This document shows, piece after piece, positions 37,201-52,200 of a stretch of DNA of 64,000 nucleotides. Source of the stretch: Mytilus californianus (Eukaryota > Mollusca > Bivalvia > Mytilida > Mytilidae); contig NW_026262690.1 of NCBI RefSeq assembly GCF_021869535.1, positions 15,587,001 to 15,651,000 of the forward strand, given 5' to 3'. The position numbers were made by a program, and so were the translations under genes. The first letter of the stretch is position 1. Each line of letters opens with the position of its first letter. The notes beneath the pieces were generated by a model that saw nothing but the letters and a program-made list of their open reading frames with translations, was not told where the DNA came from and made no database searches.

Positions 37201-40200
37201 AAACCGACAATTTAGATATCAGACTGACCAATTTAATATAAATAGATAAATATTATTCCGAAATAAAAATAAGCAGTTCTTAGATTATTGACTGTATATA
37301 AATTGGACCTTTTTCATTATTGAATGACTAGGTTGTGAGGAGTAATTAGTTTTTGATTTAATTACAAAATGATAGCATGAAAATGATTTTCAAAGTAAGT
37401 TATAAGTTAAGTCATTGACATTGTTTAAATTGTGCGAAGGCTATCTTGGATTAGGTAAAATTGCGCGATTCTGAATTGGTCTAGATGGCTATAATATTAA
37501 GCGAACCATCCACTTGATTATTTGAGATATTATAGACTTTTACTGCATTCAATGAATATTTTTTTTTATAGTTTTCTTTCATTGATATGTGTGTGAATGA
37601 TATAATTTATGGCGTAGATTCTACACAAGATACCATATAAGAAATTTTCAGATCGAACCTACAGAGCCATTTCCTATTTGTCAATACTTACACATTTTAC
37701 ATTATTAACTGAACATCAAATTTTTCGTCAGTTCCACTTTCATTATGATGTAATGTTTAAATGCAATTCACATGTATAAAATGAAGAAGATGTGGTATGA
37801 TTTCCAATGCGTAACTTCTTGAATGTCTTTGTCCTCATATTTAAAGATTTTGAATGTTTTCTAAGCTTTAGTTGTTCATTTAGAGGAGAAGGGTTTTCTT
37901 TGCGCCTTTCTCTGTCATCTGCAGATCAAGTTTTAATAGATTTTACGGTTTTTGTTTACTTTAGGGAAAAGAGGAGATATTTGAGTATATTTGAGTATAT
38001 TGTTCTTGTAAGAAGTTGCACATTTTTTTATTATTTTCTTCATTCTTTTCTCATCGCATATTCACTGCTTTTTCATCTTCTTACCATTTCAGATATAGTG
38101 CTTTTTCTAATAGATAGCATTGATTAATACACTTATATCGAATTCATGGATAATTATTGCTGTAGGTTAAGGAAATTGTTTAAGACATTGTGTTTAAAAA
38201 GCTTAAATATATCCAATATATCATCAATAGGATCACCAAAAAGTTTAGATGTAGTAGATCCAGGTCAGATAACAGTACTAGGTGAGGGTATTGTCAGGGG
38301 ATTGAAAGGAAAAGAATGCAAATTTCAGGTTAATTCTGGTGACATTGGAGGCAACATTTCTGTATTGGTTAAAAGTAAGTAAATAAAGGCAACAGTAGTA
38401 TACCGCTGTTCAATACTCACAATTCGATTAAGCAAAAACAAATCCGGGTAACAAACTAAAACCGAGGTAAATACATCAACTATATGAGGAAAACAACTGA
38501 ACATCAGAAACACTGAACTACAACAAAAGTAAACGCCAACATACATAGAAACGGACTGTCTGATAACAACAGCCATATTCCTGACTTGGTGCAGGACATT
38601 TTAAGAAAAAATGTTGGGTTGAACCTGGTTTTATGGCTAGCCAAACCTCCCGCTTATATGGCAATGTTAAAAATACCGTAAATACCAGATGTACATCTCA
38701 TATATCCCAGTGAACTTGAAATTAAGGATACTACTGAAACTAGAAGGACTGCTTCATACCTTGATCTTTTCCTCAATATTGACACAGATGGACGACTTCA
38801 CACGAAAATCTATGATAAACTGGACGATTTCAACTTCCCAATTATCAATTTCCCATTTCTCAGCAGTAACATACCCTCTGCCCCTTCGTATGGTGTTTAC
38901 ATATCTCAATTGATACGTTATTCTCGTGCTTGTTCACACTATACGGACTTCATATACAGGAGTGTGCTCCTTACGCAGAAACTGCTCCAACAAAGGTATG
39001 AGGAGGACAGATTAAAAATGACACTCCGTAAATTTTACGGACACCATCACGAATTGGTTGATCCATACGAGGTGTCCTTGTCCAAAATAACTAAGGATAT
39101 TTTTACCACGTGTTAGATTGTGGTTTGTCATTACGTCGTCTGATCTTTTAGTTACCTAACGTGACTTATTCCCGATTGTGACTGTTTTGCAGAGTGTGAA
39201 ACCGCATTGCTATAAGACGTGTCACGGTACTTTTCTATCCCAAATTCATGTATTTAATTTTTATGTTATATTTGTTATTCTCGTCGGATTTTATCAAATG
39301 TCTTAACGTCTTTTCTGTTATATTCGTGTGTTATGGTAAAAATAATTAATCACCCCCTTCATTTATTAGATTTTAATTTGGTTCAACGAAATTTATACGA
39401 TATATTTGGTTTACATTTTGATTCAGAAGAAACACCGACATAGCTAGATAATACAATTAATTATCTAATTACTACCACAATTTGATATTAATAAGTATTG
39501 TAATTTTCATTGTTATTAATAAATGTAATGTTAGTATTACGAATCTAATCTTGAATCAATCTTAATCCTATCTTATTTTTGGGAAATATTTTTACAAATT
39601 CAAATGTGAGGTCACTTTGTGTGTTTTTTTTAGAATTTCAAATGTGACGTCACTTTGTGCGTTGAGGCTTTGGCTAAATCGGCTGTGTATTTTTAAGTGT
39701 TGGATTAAGTTGTTTTATGTAATGTATCCGTTTTTATTCTGTAGTTAGTCCCCACTTCGGTTTTATCATGTATATCTGTTATATAGTCATTTTATAAAAT
39801 TTACTGTTTGCAAAATTATAAATTATTCGAAATAATAAGAATGTTCTTGTCCCAGGCAGAAAACCCTGGCCGTGTTAGGCGCAACTTTTTGGAAGTTTTG
39901 GTACTCGGTGCACTTCAGCTTTGTACTTGTTTTGGCTTTCAAACCTTTTTTCATCTGAGCGTCACTGGTTGGTCTTGTGTGGACGAGACGCACGTCTGGC
40001 GTATTGAATTTTAAGCCAAGTGCCTTTTGTTAGCTATTATTCGTGTGTTTCTTTGTCCTATATGTTCTCCCATTTATTTGTATTGTGGTCCTGTCATGTG
40101 ATGTAAGTTGTCGTTTTGGTGTTGTGTTTGACGTTGCCATAAAAGTGGGGGGTTTGGCATGCCACAAAACCAGGTTCAACCCACCATTTTTTTCTTAAAA

Positions 40201-43200
40201 TGTCCTGTACCAAGTCAGGAGAATGGCCATTGTTATATTATAGTTCGTTTCTGTGTGTTACATTTTAATGTTGTGTTTTTGTTGTGTCGTTGTTCTCCTC
40301 TTATATTTGATGCGTTTCCCTCAGTTTTAGTTTGTAACCCGGATTTATTTTTATCTCTATCGATTTATACGTTTCGAACAGCGGTATACTACTGTTGCCT
40401 TTATGTAAAATAGAACTTTCTGTATGATCTGTTTAGGACTTTTATGTACTGCCGTCCTGTAAAGTTCTCAAGTTTATTGGAGTTTTGTTGTAAATAGTTA
40501 AATTAACAAAAGACAACATACAGATCAAATATGAACTATTAATAGTTTTTTTTCTAGAACTATGTAGTTTTAAAAATAATCTTTCCATTTTCTTAACTAT
40601 TCATCAATCTAGTTCATTTCGTTTATATATCAGTTATTAAAGATTAATTTTAGAGGTACCTTGTCGCCCGTAATTGTTCGGGAACGTTGCTTAAAATTTT
40701 GAAATGTGTAATCGCTGATATTTTTATAAGATAAAACTATTACAATATCTATCAAAATAAACTCAATACAGGAAATTCCCAAAACACAAAATACAATTAG
40801 AAATATATGTTATCCGCTCATAATACAGCTTTTAAGAACATATGCAGTTATAAGGATAAATACGCATTCATTTATACAAACAATACATGTAAATATTGGA
40901 AACTACATCTCAAAAGAGAAGTTAATATAACACCAACAGATGTCATCCCTATGGAAAAAAGTATAACGAAAATAACGAACTCAAAGATAAATGAAACTAG
41001 AGGCTCCCAAGAGCCTGTGTCGCTCATCTGATTCTACTTTGGTTTTGGAAATCAAGGAAAAATAGATTAAAATCATAACATATACTCTAATAATGATTGA
41101 GGCCAAATTTGGTTTAATATTGGCCCCGTAATTTAATCAAAAGCAGAAGACTATGGTAAATTTTACAGAAATTACAAATAGATTCATTGAAATTGTAGGA
41201 AATGACTTTATAAGGACAATGACAAATCAGCTACAAAGTAACAACACTTGATCAGCTTCTCAAAAGAAACATTCATACCATGTTTGGTTTCAATCCATTC
41301 AGCGGTTTTCTAGAAGAAGACATTTGTATGTATTTTCCATAGGGTCCTATGTTAAACTTAGTTCCCCTCTGGCAGCCGTCTTGGATGACTGATTGGCTAC
41401 AAAGTAACAACACTTGGCCAGCACATCATTAGGAACATTCATGCCATGTTTGGTTTCATTCCATTTAGTGGTTCTCTAAAAGAAAACATTGGTATGTATT
41501 TCCCATAGGGTCCTATGTTAAACTAAGTCCCCGCTGGCGACCATCTTGGATGATTGATCGCCTACAAAGTTACAACACTTGGTCAGCAACTCATAAGGAA
41601 CATTCAAGCCATGTTTTATTTCATTCCATTCAGTGGTTCTCTAAAAGAAGACATTTGTATGTATTTCCCTTCGGGTCCTATGTTAAACTAAGTCCCCCTC
41701 TGGCGGCCATCTTGGATGATGGATCGGCTTCAAAGTAACAACACTTGGTCAGCACCTCATAAGAAACATTCATGCTATGTTTGGATTCATTCCATTCAGT
41801 AGTTCTCTAAAAGAAGACATTTGTATGTATTGTCCATAGGGTCCTATGTTAAATGAAGTGCCCCGCTGGCAGCCATCTTGGATGATGGATCGGCTTCAAA
41901 GTAACAACACTTGGTCAGCACCTCATAATGAACATTCATGTCATATTTGGTTTCATTCCATTCATAGGTTCTCTAAAAGAAGACATTTGTATGTATTGTC
42001 CATAGGGTCCTATGTTAAACGAAGTCCCCCGCTGGCGGCCATCTTGGATGATGGATCGGCTACATATTAACAACACTTGGTCAGCACCTTATAAAGGGGA
42101 AGTCCATAAATACTGACAAAATCGAACTTTTGACTTTATCAACAAACAGAACGAAAGGAAAACAACTGCTATATTCCTGACTTGGTACAGGAAAAAAAGG
42201 GTGGGTTAAACCTGGTTTTATAGCTAGCTTAACCTTCCACTTGAGACTTTGAATTCAAATAATTCGAAACAATTCATTCATTTGGCAAACACAATGGTTT
42301 ATTATATACTAATGGGTTTCGAGCCTTTCTGATTAAGCTTACAGAAAAAACACGACATGTCCGCAATGAACACATACCATATGTTTTGTTTTATAGGGAA
42401 TGATAAGGAGATTGATACCAGATGGCGTGAAATTAGTTCTACAGCTTTAGAATTTTCTTACCTACCAGAAAGAGCTGGTATTTACACAATTAAAGTCATG
42501 TGGAACGAAAGAGAAATATTGGGTAAGGATCGAATGTATTAAAACATGCGCAAGAAATCTCTCTAAGACTACTGTCTGTTTGATTATATTTGACTTCCCA
42601 CCTCTCCTCCTTTTACTTATCATTCTTTATATATCTGACATGTCATCACCTTCAATCTTTACGTTCTAGTAGCTGACATGTCCTCTCCTTTCAATCTTTA
42701 CATGTCCAAAACCTTTCAATAATAATGCCAATGAAAGAATTAAACATGAAAAAGAGAGTCGAAAACAATCTGACAATGCCATATGCATTGCAAAAAAAAG
42801 AAAGAAAAACGACCAAAAGACAAACAACAGTACACAAAACACAACATAGAAACACAAAAGACTGTGCAACTCTCTATCTTTATTGACTTTAACAGTAAAC
42901 TATAAACCTCAGCATCGACATATCGTATATCAATAGTTTATGACGAATTTTATTTACTGCGTTTCAACTGTTTTATCATTTAAATCATACATTTATTCTT
43001 GAAAAGTTTTTATGATTAAAACACCTTTCTTAATTAAAAAGAAATACAGATAAACAGAAATACTGCGCGTGTTTTGATTTGTCAGAATGAGCAATTTTTT
43101 GAAGAACATAAAAAAATATACCATGCCTCGAACTGTGGCACCTCAGATTAAGCCAAACATGCAATGTCAGACATGATTAATTCTGAGTGTTTTTATCTTA

Positions 43201-46200
43201 GCCTATTCAGAATTAAAAGAAATTCGCGAAAGCTTATTTACCTGCCTTATCAATTGTGTGGAATTCTACTCTCATAAAATTCTCTTATATTTGTTGTTTT
43301 ATGGTTAAATAGGGAGTCCTTTTCATACGAAAATAACAGACCGCTCTCGAGTAAGCTTAATGGATGATTTAACAGAGTTAATGGACGAGAACGGACATTT
43401 GGCTTTAGTTTGTAATCAGGAAACACGGTTACATTATGACATTACCGATGCAGGACCAGGTATGTATAATATTTTAAGTGAATCACAGAGTGTCAGAATT
43501 TTACCGGTTTTGTTCGGGTTCCACGCTACTATATGTGTGTATTATTATAACCCATAAACATAGTTTTGCTATGTTTATATGAATCAGCCTGTCTGTTTGT
43601 TAATCTGTCCGGACCAACTTCCTAATCCCTTGTTTGAATCACTTCAAACTTTGTTGAAATATTGATCATTATAATAATATAAAAATCATCATGTTGCGCA
43701 GGATTTTTATATTCTGTATAGTTTATCCAGAATTATGCCCCTTTCATTTTAGAATTTCTACCCGTATCAGAACCAACTTTGTCATCGCAACAACTCCTTC
43801 ATGGTTTATCGTATCTTCATGAAATTTTGTATACTGTTAGATTCTAATATGCAGATGGTAGGAATTTTGATGTTGTAAAGTTTATCTTGAATTATGCCCC
43901 TTTCAACTAAGAAATTTTTACCCATCTTCAAAACCGATCTGGTCATCGCAACTCCTGGTTCATTTTATCTACACACAACTTTAGTACATTTTATAGATTC
44001 TTATATGTAAATGTGCATTTGAGTAGGATTTTTCATTCTCTTTAGTTTATCCATAATCATACCATTTTTACCTTATAACTTTATACCCTTTTTATGAGCG
44101 AACGTCATCATAACTCCTCCTACATGGTTTGTTGTATCTACATGAAACTAAATACATTGTTATATCATAATATTATGCAGATGTGCATGTGGTCCATTGT
44201 GTATTTTCAGATGTATGCCCCTTTAAATGTAGAAATTTTGGTCATGTTTAGCACCGACCTTGTCATTGCAACTCCTCATTCATGTTTGATCTTATCTTCA
44301 TGACACTTGATATATTGTAAGATCCTGATATATTATTATTTGCACGTTGGTAGGATGCTATAGAGTCTAGGTACTGACGTTGTTTATCATCTTAATTACG
44401 TTATAGTATTTTTTATTTGCCTTTGTAAATTATTAACCTTTACTGTTTAGTCCATTTTTGGTAATATCCTTTTGGCGTTGCTCGATACTTATACATCCCG
44501 CCATTGTGTTATTGTGCTATGGTCATTTTTTGTATTCTTGTCTTTCATTTTTGCTTATGTATTTTGTCTCTATGACATTTTGTTTTTCTTCGTTGACATA
44601 TTTGTTTGTTTTATAGTGATTAAGATTATAACACAATGTTGACTGTTGCACCCCTATTTTTGACATTTTGTCCTATTATGTCTGTTTGTTTTGTTCACAC
44701 ATTGTTGTCAATATAATGGAATTTTATGCGACCGTCATACAAGTGAGAGGTTAAGCTAGCTATAAAACCAGGTTTAATCCCCCATTTTCTACATAAGGAA
44801 ATACCTGAACCAAGTCAGAAATATGACAGTTGTTTTCCATTCGTTTGATGTGTCTGAGCTTTTGATTTTGCCAATTGATGAGGGACTTTCCGTTTTGAAT
44901 TTTGCTTGGAGTTCTGTATTTTTGTTATTTTACTTTTTAGTTGATTATTGAGTTTCCCAGAGACATACCCTTTTTAGCTTTGATATGGTAGTTGTTATTT
45001 TATTATATCCCAATTTGCAGATGTGCATTAGGTAGGATGTTCCAGTCTATTGAGTTTTTATACAATGTAGATTAGTGCCCTTTAAACTTAGAAAATGTTG
45101 GCTCTGTCCAGCTCCTTCCTTGTCATCAATCCAAATTTGTATTATCAATTTCTTTCATTTCGTGTATTGAAGTAAATCCAGGATATTTAAATGTGTAATT
45201 GTATCAACAAATTACTGTTTGTGAAATAGTTCAAAAAAAGAGGCTGAAGATACCAAGGGTACATTCAAAGCTCGTAAGTTGAAAAAAAAGTATAGCAAAA
45301 ATACCGAAAAGGTCAACTCATAAAGGAGAAATCCTAAAAAAAAACTGACAAAATCCATTTTACCGAAGTGTCGAAGAGACAATTGACAACGCCATGGTAA
45401 AAAAACCAAAAGACGACAAACAAGTTCACAAAATACTACATCGAAAACTAAAGACTGAGGAACACGAACCCCATAAAAAATTGGGTTAATCTCAAGTGAT
45501 CTAAACGGTTTGTATATCCTGCTCCACGAGTCATTTTGCTTATGGTAATTACAAATTTTGTAATAAGTCTCATTCTATTATGTCAACGCAAATAAAATGA
45601 CAGGCAAAATTAATATTTTAGAACTCAAAGCACATTGACGTTTTGAGTGTGTTTTAAATTCGAACCGCAAATAAATCGGAAAGTTCGCCGATGTACATGT
45701 TATTTAATATGTAAGCAGAACTTATGCTACATTTAAATAAATTAAGATATTTTTTTACGTGGTAATCAGGAAATTGTATAAACTTTTTTAAAAAGAAAAG
45801 AAATTTTCTCACGACACTTAGTCCAAATAATTTTGACGTCTTGAAAGGATATTTTAATTTTGTCGCTGGAAGGCGTCACAGCAACAGGTTAAAATAGCCT
45901 TTCAAGGCGTAATTATTATTTGGACTCAGGACCACACAGTTTGAAACGTTTAACGCAGTTTCATGATGAAAAAGTAATTGACAGAGAGATGAAAACCGAA
46001 ATGGACTTATTTTAAAATCACGGTTTTACTTAAATTCCATTAAAATGTTGATATAAACGTATTTTTGTCTTTGCCTGTCCTCTCTTCTGATATTAGAATT
46101 TAAAAACGGGCGGACATTGCATTCACGTCTACTGTGTACAATCCTCCGAAGTAGAAGCACTCCCGAATATAAGAAAGATAACTTAGTTATAATGTTTCCT

Positions 46201-49200
46201 AGTATTGAAATACCTACTCAAGATCTGTATGCATACTTTTGACTTTAGGACTCAAAGGTTTGGGAGGTCTTTTCAATAATAGTGCAAATTAAAAAGGATC
46301 TTTGTAGGGATTTGGGGTAGTCTGCATTTTACTGCATTCATTATTTTTATACAATTTTTCTATTCTGTATATTTAAGCACCATTTTTTCTCCCTTCTTCC
46401 TTTTTTTTCCCGAATTTCTCTATTCTTTATTTTTAATTTTTAGCATTATCTCTGTTCTGTAGCATATGCAGACTATATGCTACAGGAACATTGGGCTACA
46501 TAACCTACTCACTGAGCAAGTTTCCTACACAGTTACAAACAACGTTAAACCATGTTTTGCAGATTTTATAACATAATAAACAATCAATAGCAAAATATGC
46601 AATCTTTATTTTCATCATATACAGTAATACATGATGTGAACATGTGATAAAAAGCAAAGATGAGAACGCACAGAAACATAGACAACAAAATTGAAAAGTG
46701 CCTTTCCCAACCTAAAAATGTGCCATGCTTCCACTGGCACCCTGCCCTTTTCAATTTCTAGCTGGAGCGCTGGTACAACACAAATAAGACAAATAACAGA
46801 ATAAATAATGGACTATAGATACCACAAGACAAGAAAAAGTAAAAAAAAGACCAATGAATGATATCCATTAAAGATGCAGGAGTTATTGCTTGGCTATCGA
46901 CGTAATATTATATTTTTTTAAGGTTCATTTAATGCTGAAGTTCTATCGCCTAGTGGAAAATTGAAAGTTCATTTGAGGAAACCAGATACTGACCAGATAG
47001 AAGTTGCTTTTATAGCAAAAGAAGAAGGTATAATAAACTTATCATCCTTTAAATAAAATAATACTCAAAGGTTAACAATTCAACAATTAGATCTTTGAAT
47101 ATTGTTTTTATTGGTATAAATATTGATTTTGTGGTCAGTTAATTAACACCAAACTAAATATTATTGTTACATCTATATGCACCTTCAAAGTTCTACAATC
47201 TGTCGATATCTGTAATTTGGCATCGCTTAAGGTCGTGTTTTCTCTGACTGTTAATGACGTCGTTACACTAAATCCTTTGGATGTTGGATGTGGACTGATT
47301 GATAATTTAGTCTTAGATACATGATTTTTGATTAGTTGTTATTAGGTATGAACTATCTGTCAGTAACTGCGATTACTCTCAGATCCGTACTTAGTGTCTC
47401 TTTTGTTCTGGGGATGTATAAGTACCCTGCCACGTACGGTCTGTGTTTTGGTTACTTGTTTTTCTGCATTGTATCGATCTGATGAGTAAAGACCTTTTCT
47501 GATTTTTATAGTGTGTTCGTATGTTGTGCTGTTACACCTCTGTCCCAGGTTAGGGGAGGGGTGGGCGCCCGCAAACATGTTTAACCCTGCCACATTATGT
47601 ATGTGCCTGTCCCAATTCAGGATGCCTTAATTCACTGTTTGTCGTTTGTTGTTGTATACCATATTTGTTTTTCGTCCATTGTTTTATATATTAATCAGGC
47701 CATTAGTTTTCTCGTTTGAACTGTTTTACATTTGTTATTTCGGGACCTTTTATAGCTGACTTTGCGGTATGGGTTTTTCTCATTGTTGAAGGCCGTACGG
47801 TGACCTATAATGGTTAAGTTCTATGTCATTTGGTCTCTGGTGGATTGTTGTTTCTTGGCAGTTCAACCACGTCTTCTTATTTTTATATGACTTCTGATAT
47901 GTTAATTATAGGAACAATCTACAAAGAATATATGATTCACTTTTAATGCATGAAAATAATTTTGCTAGCTGCTAGCATGCATATCACACAAATGCAGCAG
48001 TAATAAAGAGCCAATCAGAAATCCCTTTGTGTCATAAACAAAACAAATTCATTACAGGAGTATAAAATATTCAACCTGTGACATGATATGACATTTCGTA
48101 CACATATGTTGATTTCCAAACAGTAGAAATTGATTATATATAAAGTAAGAACTCTGAAGATTGATTAATCATTCTGTTGAAAAAAACAACGTCTGAAGCT
48201 GCGAAAAAATGCATAGTGTTTAACCCTTAGATTTAAGGCATATTAATATGTAATGAAATTAATTTAAAGAAACCATAATTTATTTATATTCATAGGTGAC
48301 CACTACATACATTTATACTGGTCAGATATTCCACTGGATTCATCACCAATTATTGCCTATTGTCCTGGACCAATATTACCTGTTGACCATTCCAAGGTTA
48401 TATTAACAGGTAGCGGACTAAGGGAAGCCAGAGCAGCGGTTCCCGCTGAATTTTTAATTAATGGAAAAAGAGCTGGTCCTGGTAAGAACACATTTCATAA
48501 CTAATAGATTAGAATATTCATTTACCAGCATTTACTATTATGTGTATACAATCATGTTTTATAAATATTTTTTCTGTATCAAATTTCTCTACTTATCGTA
48601 ATAGTTATATAGGGTTTTAAATACATACCTACGCCCCACACATACATACATATATATGCATATAGATATAACGATATGATAAAACATAAATATTCTTTTA
48701 TCAGGTATCCCTAAAGTAATTGCTAAAGGTGTGAAAATGGATCCATCAGTATCAATCAAGCCACTGAAATATGATCGTTATCAGTGCTCTTATACAGCTC
48801 CCTTTCCAGGTAAGAATGGATAAATATGATGCAATTAGTGGTTTTAATCCACTCATTGGACAGGTAAGAACGACGGGTAAACCACTAACATAAGACGGTT
48901 ATTAGCGCTCTAATATATCCCCTTCCCGAGTAAGATGTGTCATACCACTGAAATGAAGGAATAACAGAACTGTATTTGAAGAGTTATCACCGTCAATTGT
49001 TGATTTGACGCTCGCAAATGCAGTAAAACTGGATTACTAAATTATAGACCTGGTATCTGTGGTTAAGATTTAGAACGACCAAAAAATATTATCAATTATT
49101 TTCTGCAGCTTTATTCTATGAAGACAAAATCCAATGAAACCTGTGACGAATTAAAATAAACATATTGTTTTCATAAAAAAAAAGGTTATTTGCGATACAA

Positions 49201-52200
49201 TATATTGTATAAGAAAGCAGACCCTGCTTTCTAAGTTAAAATATTGTACAAGTTACGACTGTACCAATTTCTGTAAATATAAGGTGTTTAAAGATTCATC
49301 AAATAAACAGTAAACACATATGAAGCATAATTGTACTGCTGAAAACAAAGCCACAATTTATTACATTTATGATATATATTTTCATATTTATGGATTTTGA
49401 TATATTTATTTATTCTCTTTTACTATAAAATTAAAATTTCAAACTTCGTTTCAACTAAATCATTTCTTAATTTGATAGGTGCATATTTAATATATGTTTA
49501 TTGGTCTGAACATTTGATTGGCGGTACACCGTACAAAATATCAGCAACAATGAAGGGTGCTGGTAGTAAGGTGAAAGTTTCCGGTCAAGGTTTAAAGGGA
49601 GGTTATGTAGGCCAGGAGCTTAGAGTAACTGTAGATACAGAAGAAGCTGGAAACGGTAAGACATAATTATCTTACGATTCAAATTGTCTCTAAACCTTAC
49701 AATGTTCTAATCTTAACAAAATATAGTACATCAACCGACATTGATATCTAGGAATGCAAAATTTATCAACAATAAGATAAGTCACTAAAATGATGACAAG
49801 ATCATTAATAATTATTCTAAAAACATTTATATCCCAACACACAAACAATTTGCATTTTTTTCTCTATGCATCTAACGCAACTCTCCCCCCATGTATTCAT
49901 CTTCGCCCCTCATATTTATAATATTTATTTATCTGAAAAACGGCGATCACCACTCCGTTTACTCTTACTCTTTATGACAGGAAACAATGAGTGCAACACA
50001 GTACATTTCCTTAAGACACCTAACGGTCATCCTTGCTCCCTGTAATTTATAATTTTTAATTATATAAAAAGCTGCTCCGATCCACCTCCAAAAACTATAC
50101 ATAATGATATTATCATGAAACGATGTATTGTCTGCGATCTACCTACTTAATCATTTCAATTATCTTAAACACCGTTCAGAATATCACACCTATGTCTTAT
50201 ATACTATTCTTGAATGGTGCAAAATGACAACTATCTTGAAAAGGCAAGTTTACAATCTTATAGTAGTAGTATTCAAAAATGAGACAGAGATTCAAAATGG
50301 GCGATTCATGGACACAACTTGTGCAGTAAAATTGGTACGGTTGATGTTTGTAAAAGTAATAAATAAAAGAAAAACCGAAAAAATCATGACAAAAAAAAAA
50401 ACCAGAAAAAAAAGAGAGATTAAATCACACTTCAAAGAAAACTAAAGACTGAACAACCCAAACCTTACCCAAAAAACAGGGTGATCTCAGGAATATTGTT
50501 ATGTCTTGTGTCATAGCTTTTTTCTATTATACTCTTGCATCTTTTTAATCCATTACTTTTATTTTATTTCAGGTGAACTTACGGCATCGTGTCAGGGGCA
50601 AGTTCATACAGCAAGATGTGATGTAATAGATCAACGAAATGGCCATTATTTGATAAGGTTTTTTCCAACAGAGGCGGCTTATCACACGCTGACAATTAAA
50701 TATGACCATGAAAATGTGCCCGGTGAGAAGAATGCAACGCATGATTGAACAAATATTACGTTAAGTTAAAAAGATAAAGAATACACCAAGAGGTCAATCA
50801 AAAATCATATGTCCACTTCAAACAGACAACACCATGGCCCAAAATAAAAATGACTAAAAGACAAACAATAACAAATCCTTGCATAGTTTGGGCAACACGA
50901 ACCCCACTAATACCTGGGGTTAGTTAACCAAGGTGCTCCAGAAAGCAAGTTTCTGCCCCACACGTAGTGTTGCTAATGCAAGTAAACTTAAGAAATAATT
51001 CATGGGGACTTGAATTTATCGTGATTTTACTACGGGTTGGCCTTTTATGCTAAATATTTTACCACGAGCGATAGCGAGGGGTAAAATATCAGCATAAAGG
51101 GCCAACCCGTGGAAAAATCAATATCATTTCAAGCCCCATCAAATTATTTCTATTATAATAGGACAAAGACAGCAATTCTTTTGCATCGAAGCGCTCTATG
51201 TGAAGGGAAATGTTTGCCGTTTCCGTAATTGAACACACTATTAATATTGACGTAAACGACGAAGAAAATTGAATAAGTGAAATTCTTAAACGATATACAA
51301 AAAGATACTAAGACAGATTTGGATGAATTTAATTGACTATCTTTAAGAAGATATGGACATTATACAAATTCCTACCATCGATTGTTTATGTTTTCATGTT
51401 TTGACGACTTTCAGTTGCCCATTCGTGCATTTTCCCGTAAAATCCTTAAATTCTTACGTCATCTTTCAATGACGTCATTTACAGCATCTGACATGAGGTA
51501 AATCATTCATAAAATACATACGACGTGAGAGTAGGATTTGAACAGCCCAAACAAATCATGACGTTACATATCAGCTGACATATGGATATATTCGAATTTT
51601 ACTACGGGTGTGTACTCAAAGCGTTTGAAGAACGTCATATTAGAATAGGATATGAGTCAGTAATACCACAATCGAGGACGTGAGTAAGTGGGACAATAAT
51701 ATTCAAATATAACTTAAACCCTTTAAGAATGTATGACCCATGAAAATGTGTTTGGGAAAATACACATCAGGCGAATTGATCACCGTTATTGTGTTTAAAA
51801 CATGAAAACTGCAAATATTTAAAGCGAAAAACAATAGGTTCCAGAGGCTTTTCTTTGTAATTATGTCAGCTGTCTAACTTAACTAGGAATATTAATGATG
51901 CATGTATATTTGAATTAAAAAAAGATTTTGAATTTTATTTAGCCAAAACATTTTTGTTCAGGTGGCAATTCAATTATTTTTGTTAAGCTGGCATTTGCAG
52001 TAGTTTTTGTTAAGCTGATATTAGGACAACAACAATTAGTTAATGATCGAATATTCCAACATGACATGGACAAAAATTCTTCACTAGCATGGTTATAAGG
52101 CAATGGATTAGAACCACACATGCATCTACTTTATACATAAATCCGTATTAATTCCGTCCGGACTTTTTGTTTTTTTCATTTATCTTTACCATATAGAAAT

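Noticed and set aside
38146-38230. Upstream extension of jbug exon 12 to an in-frame ATG as an alternative start
   Set aside because: The extension has no filamin content, and the acceptor at 38230 restores the repeat exactly.
41550-42070. Similar 62- and 74-codon frames
   Set aside because: They are repeats of the ~166-bp tandem unit, not paralogous exons.
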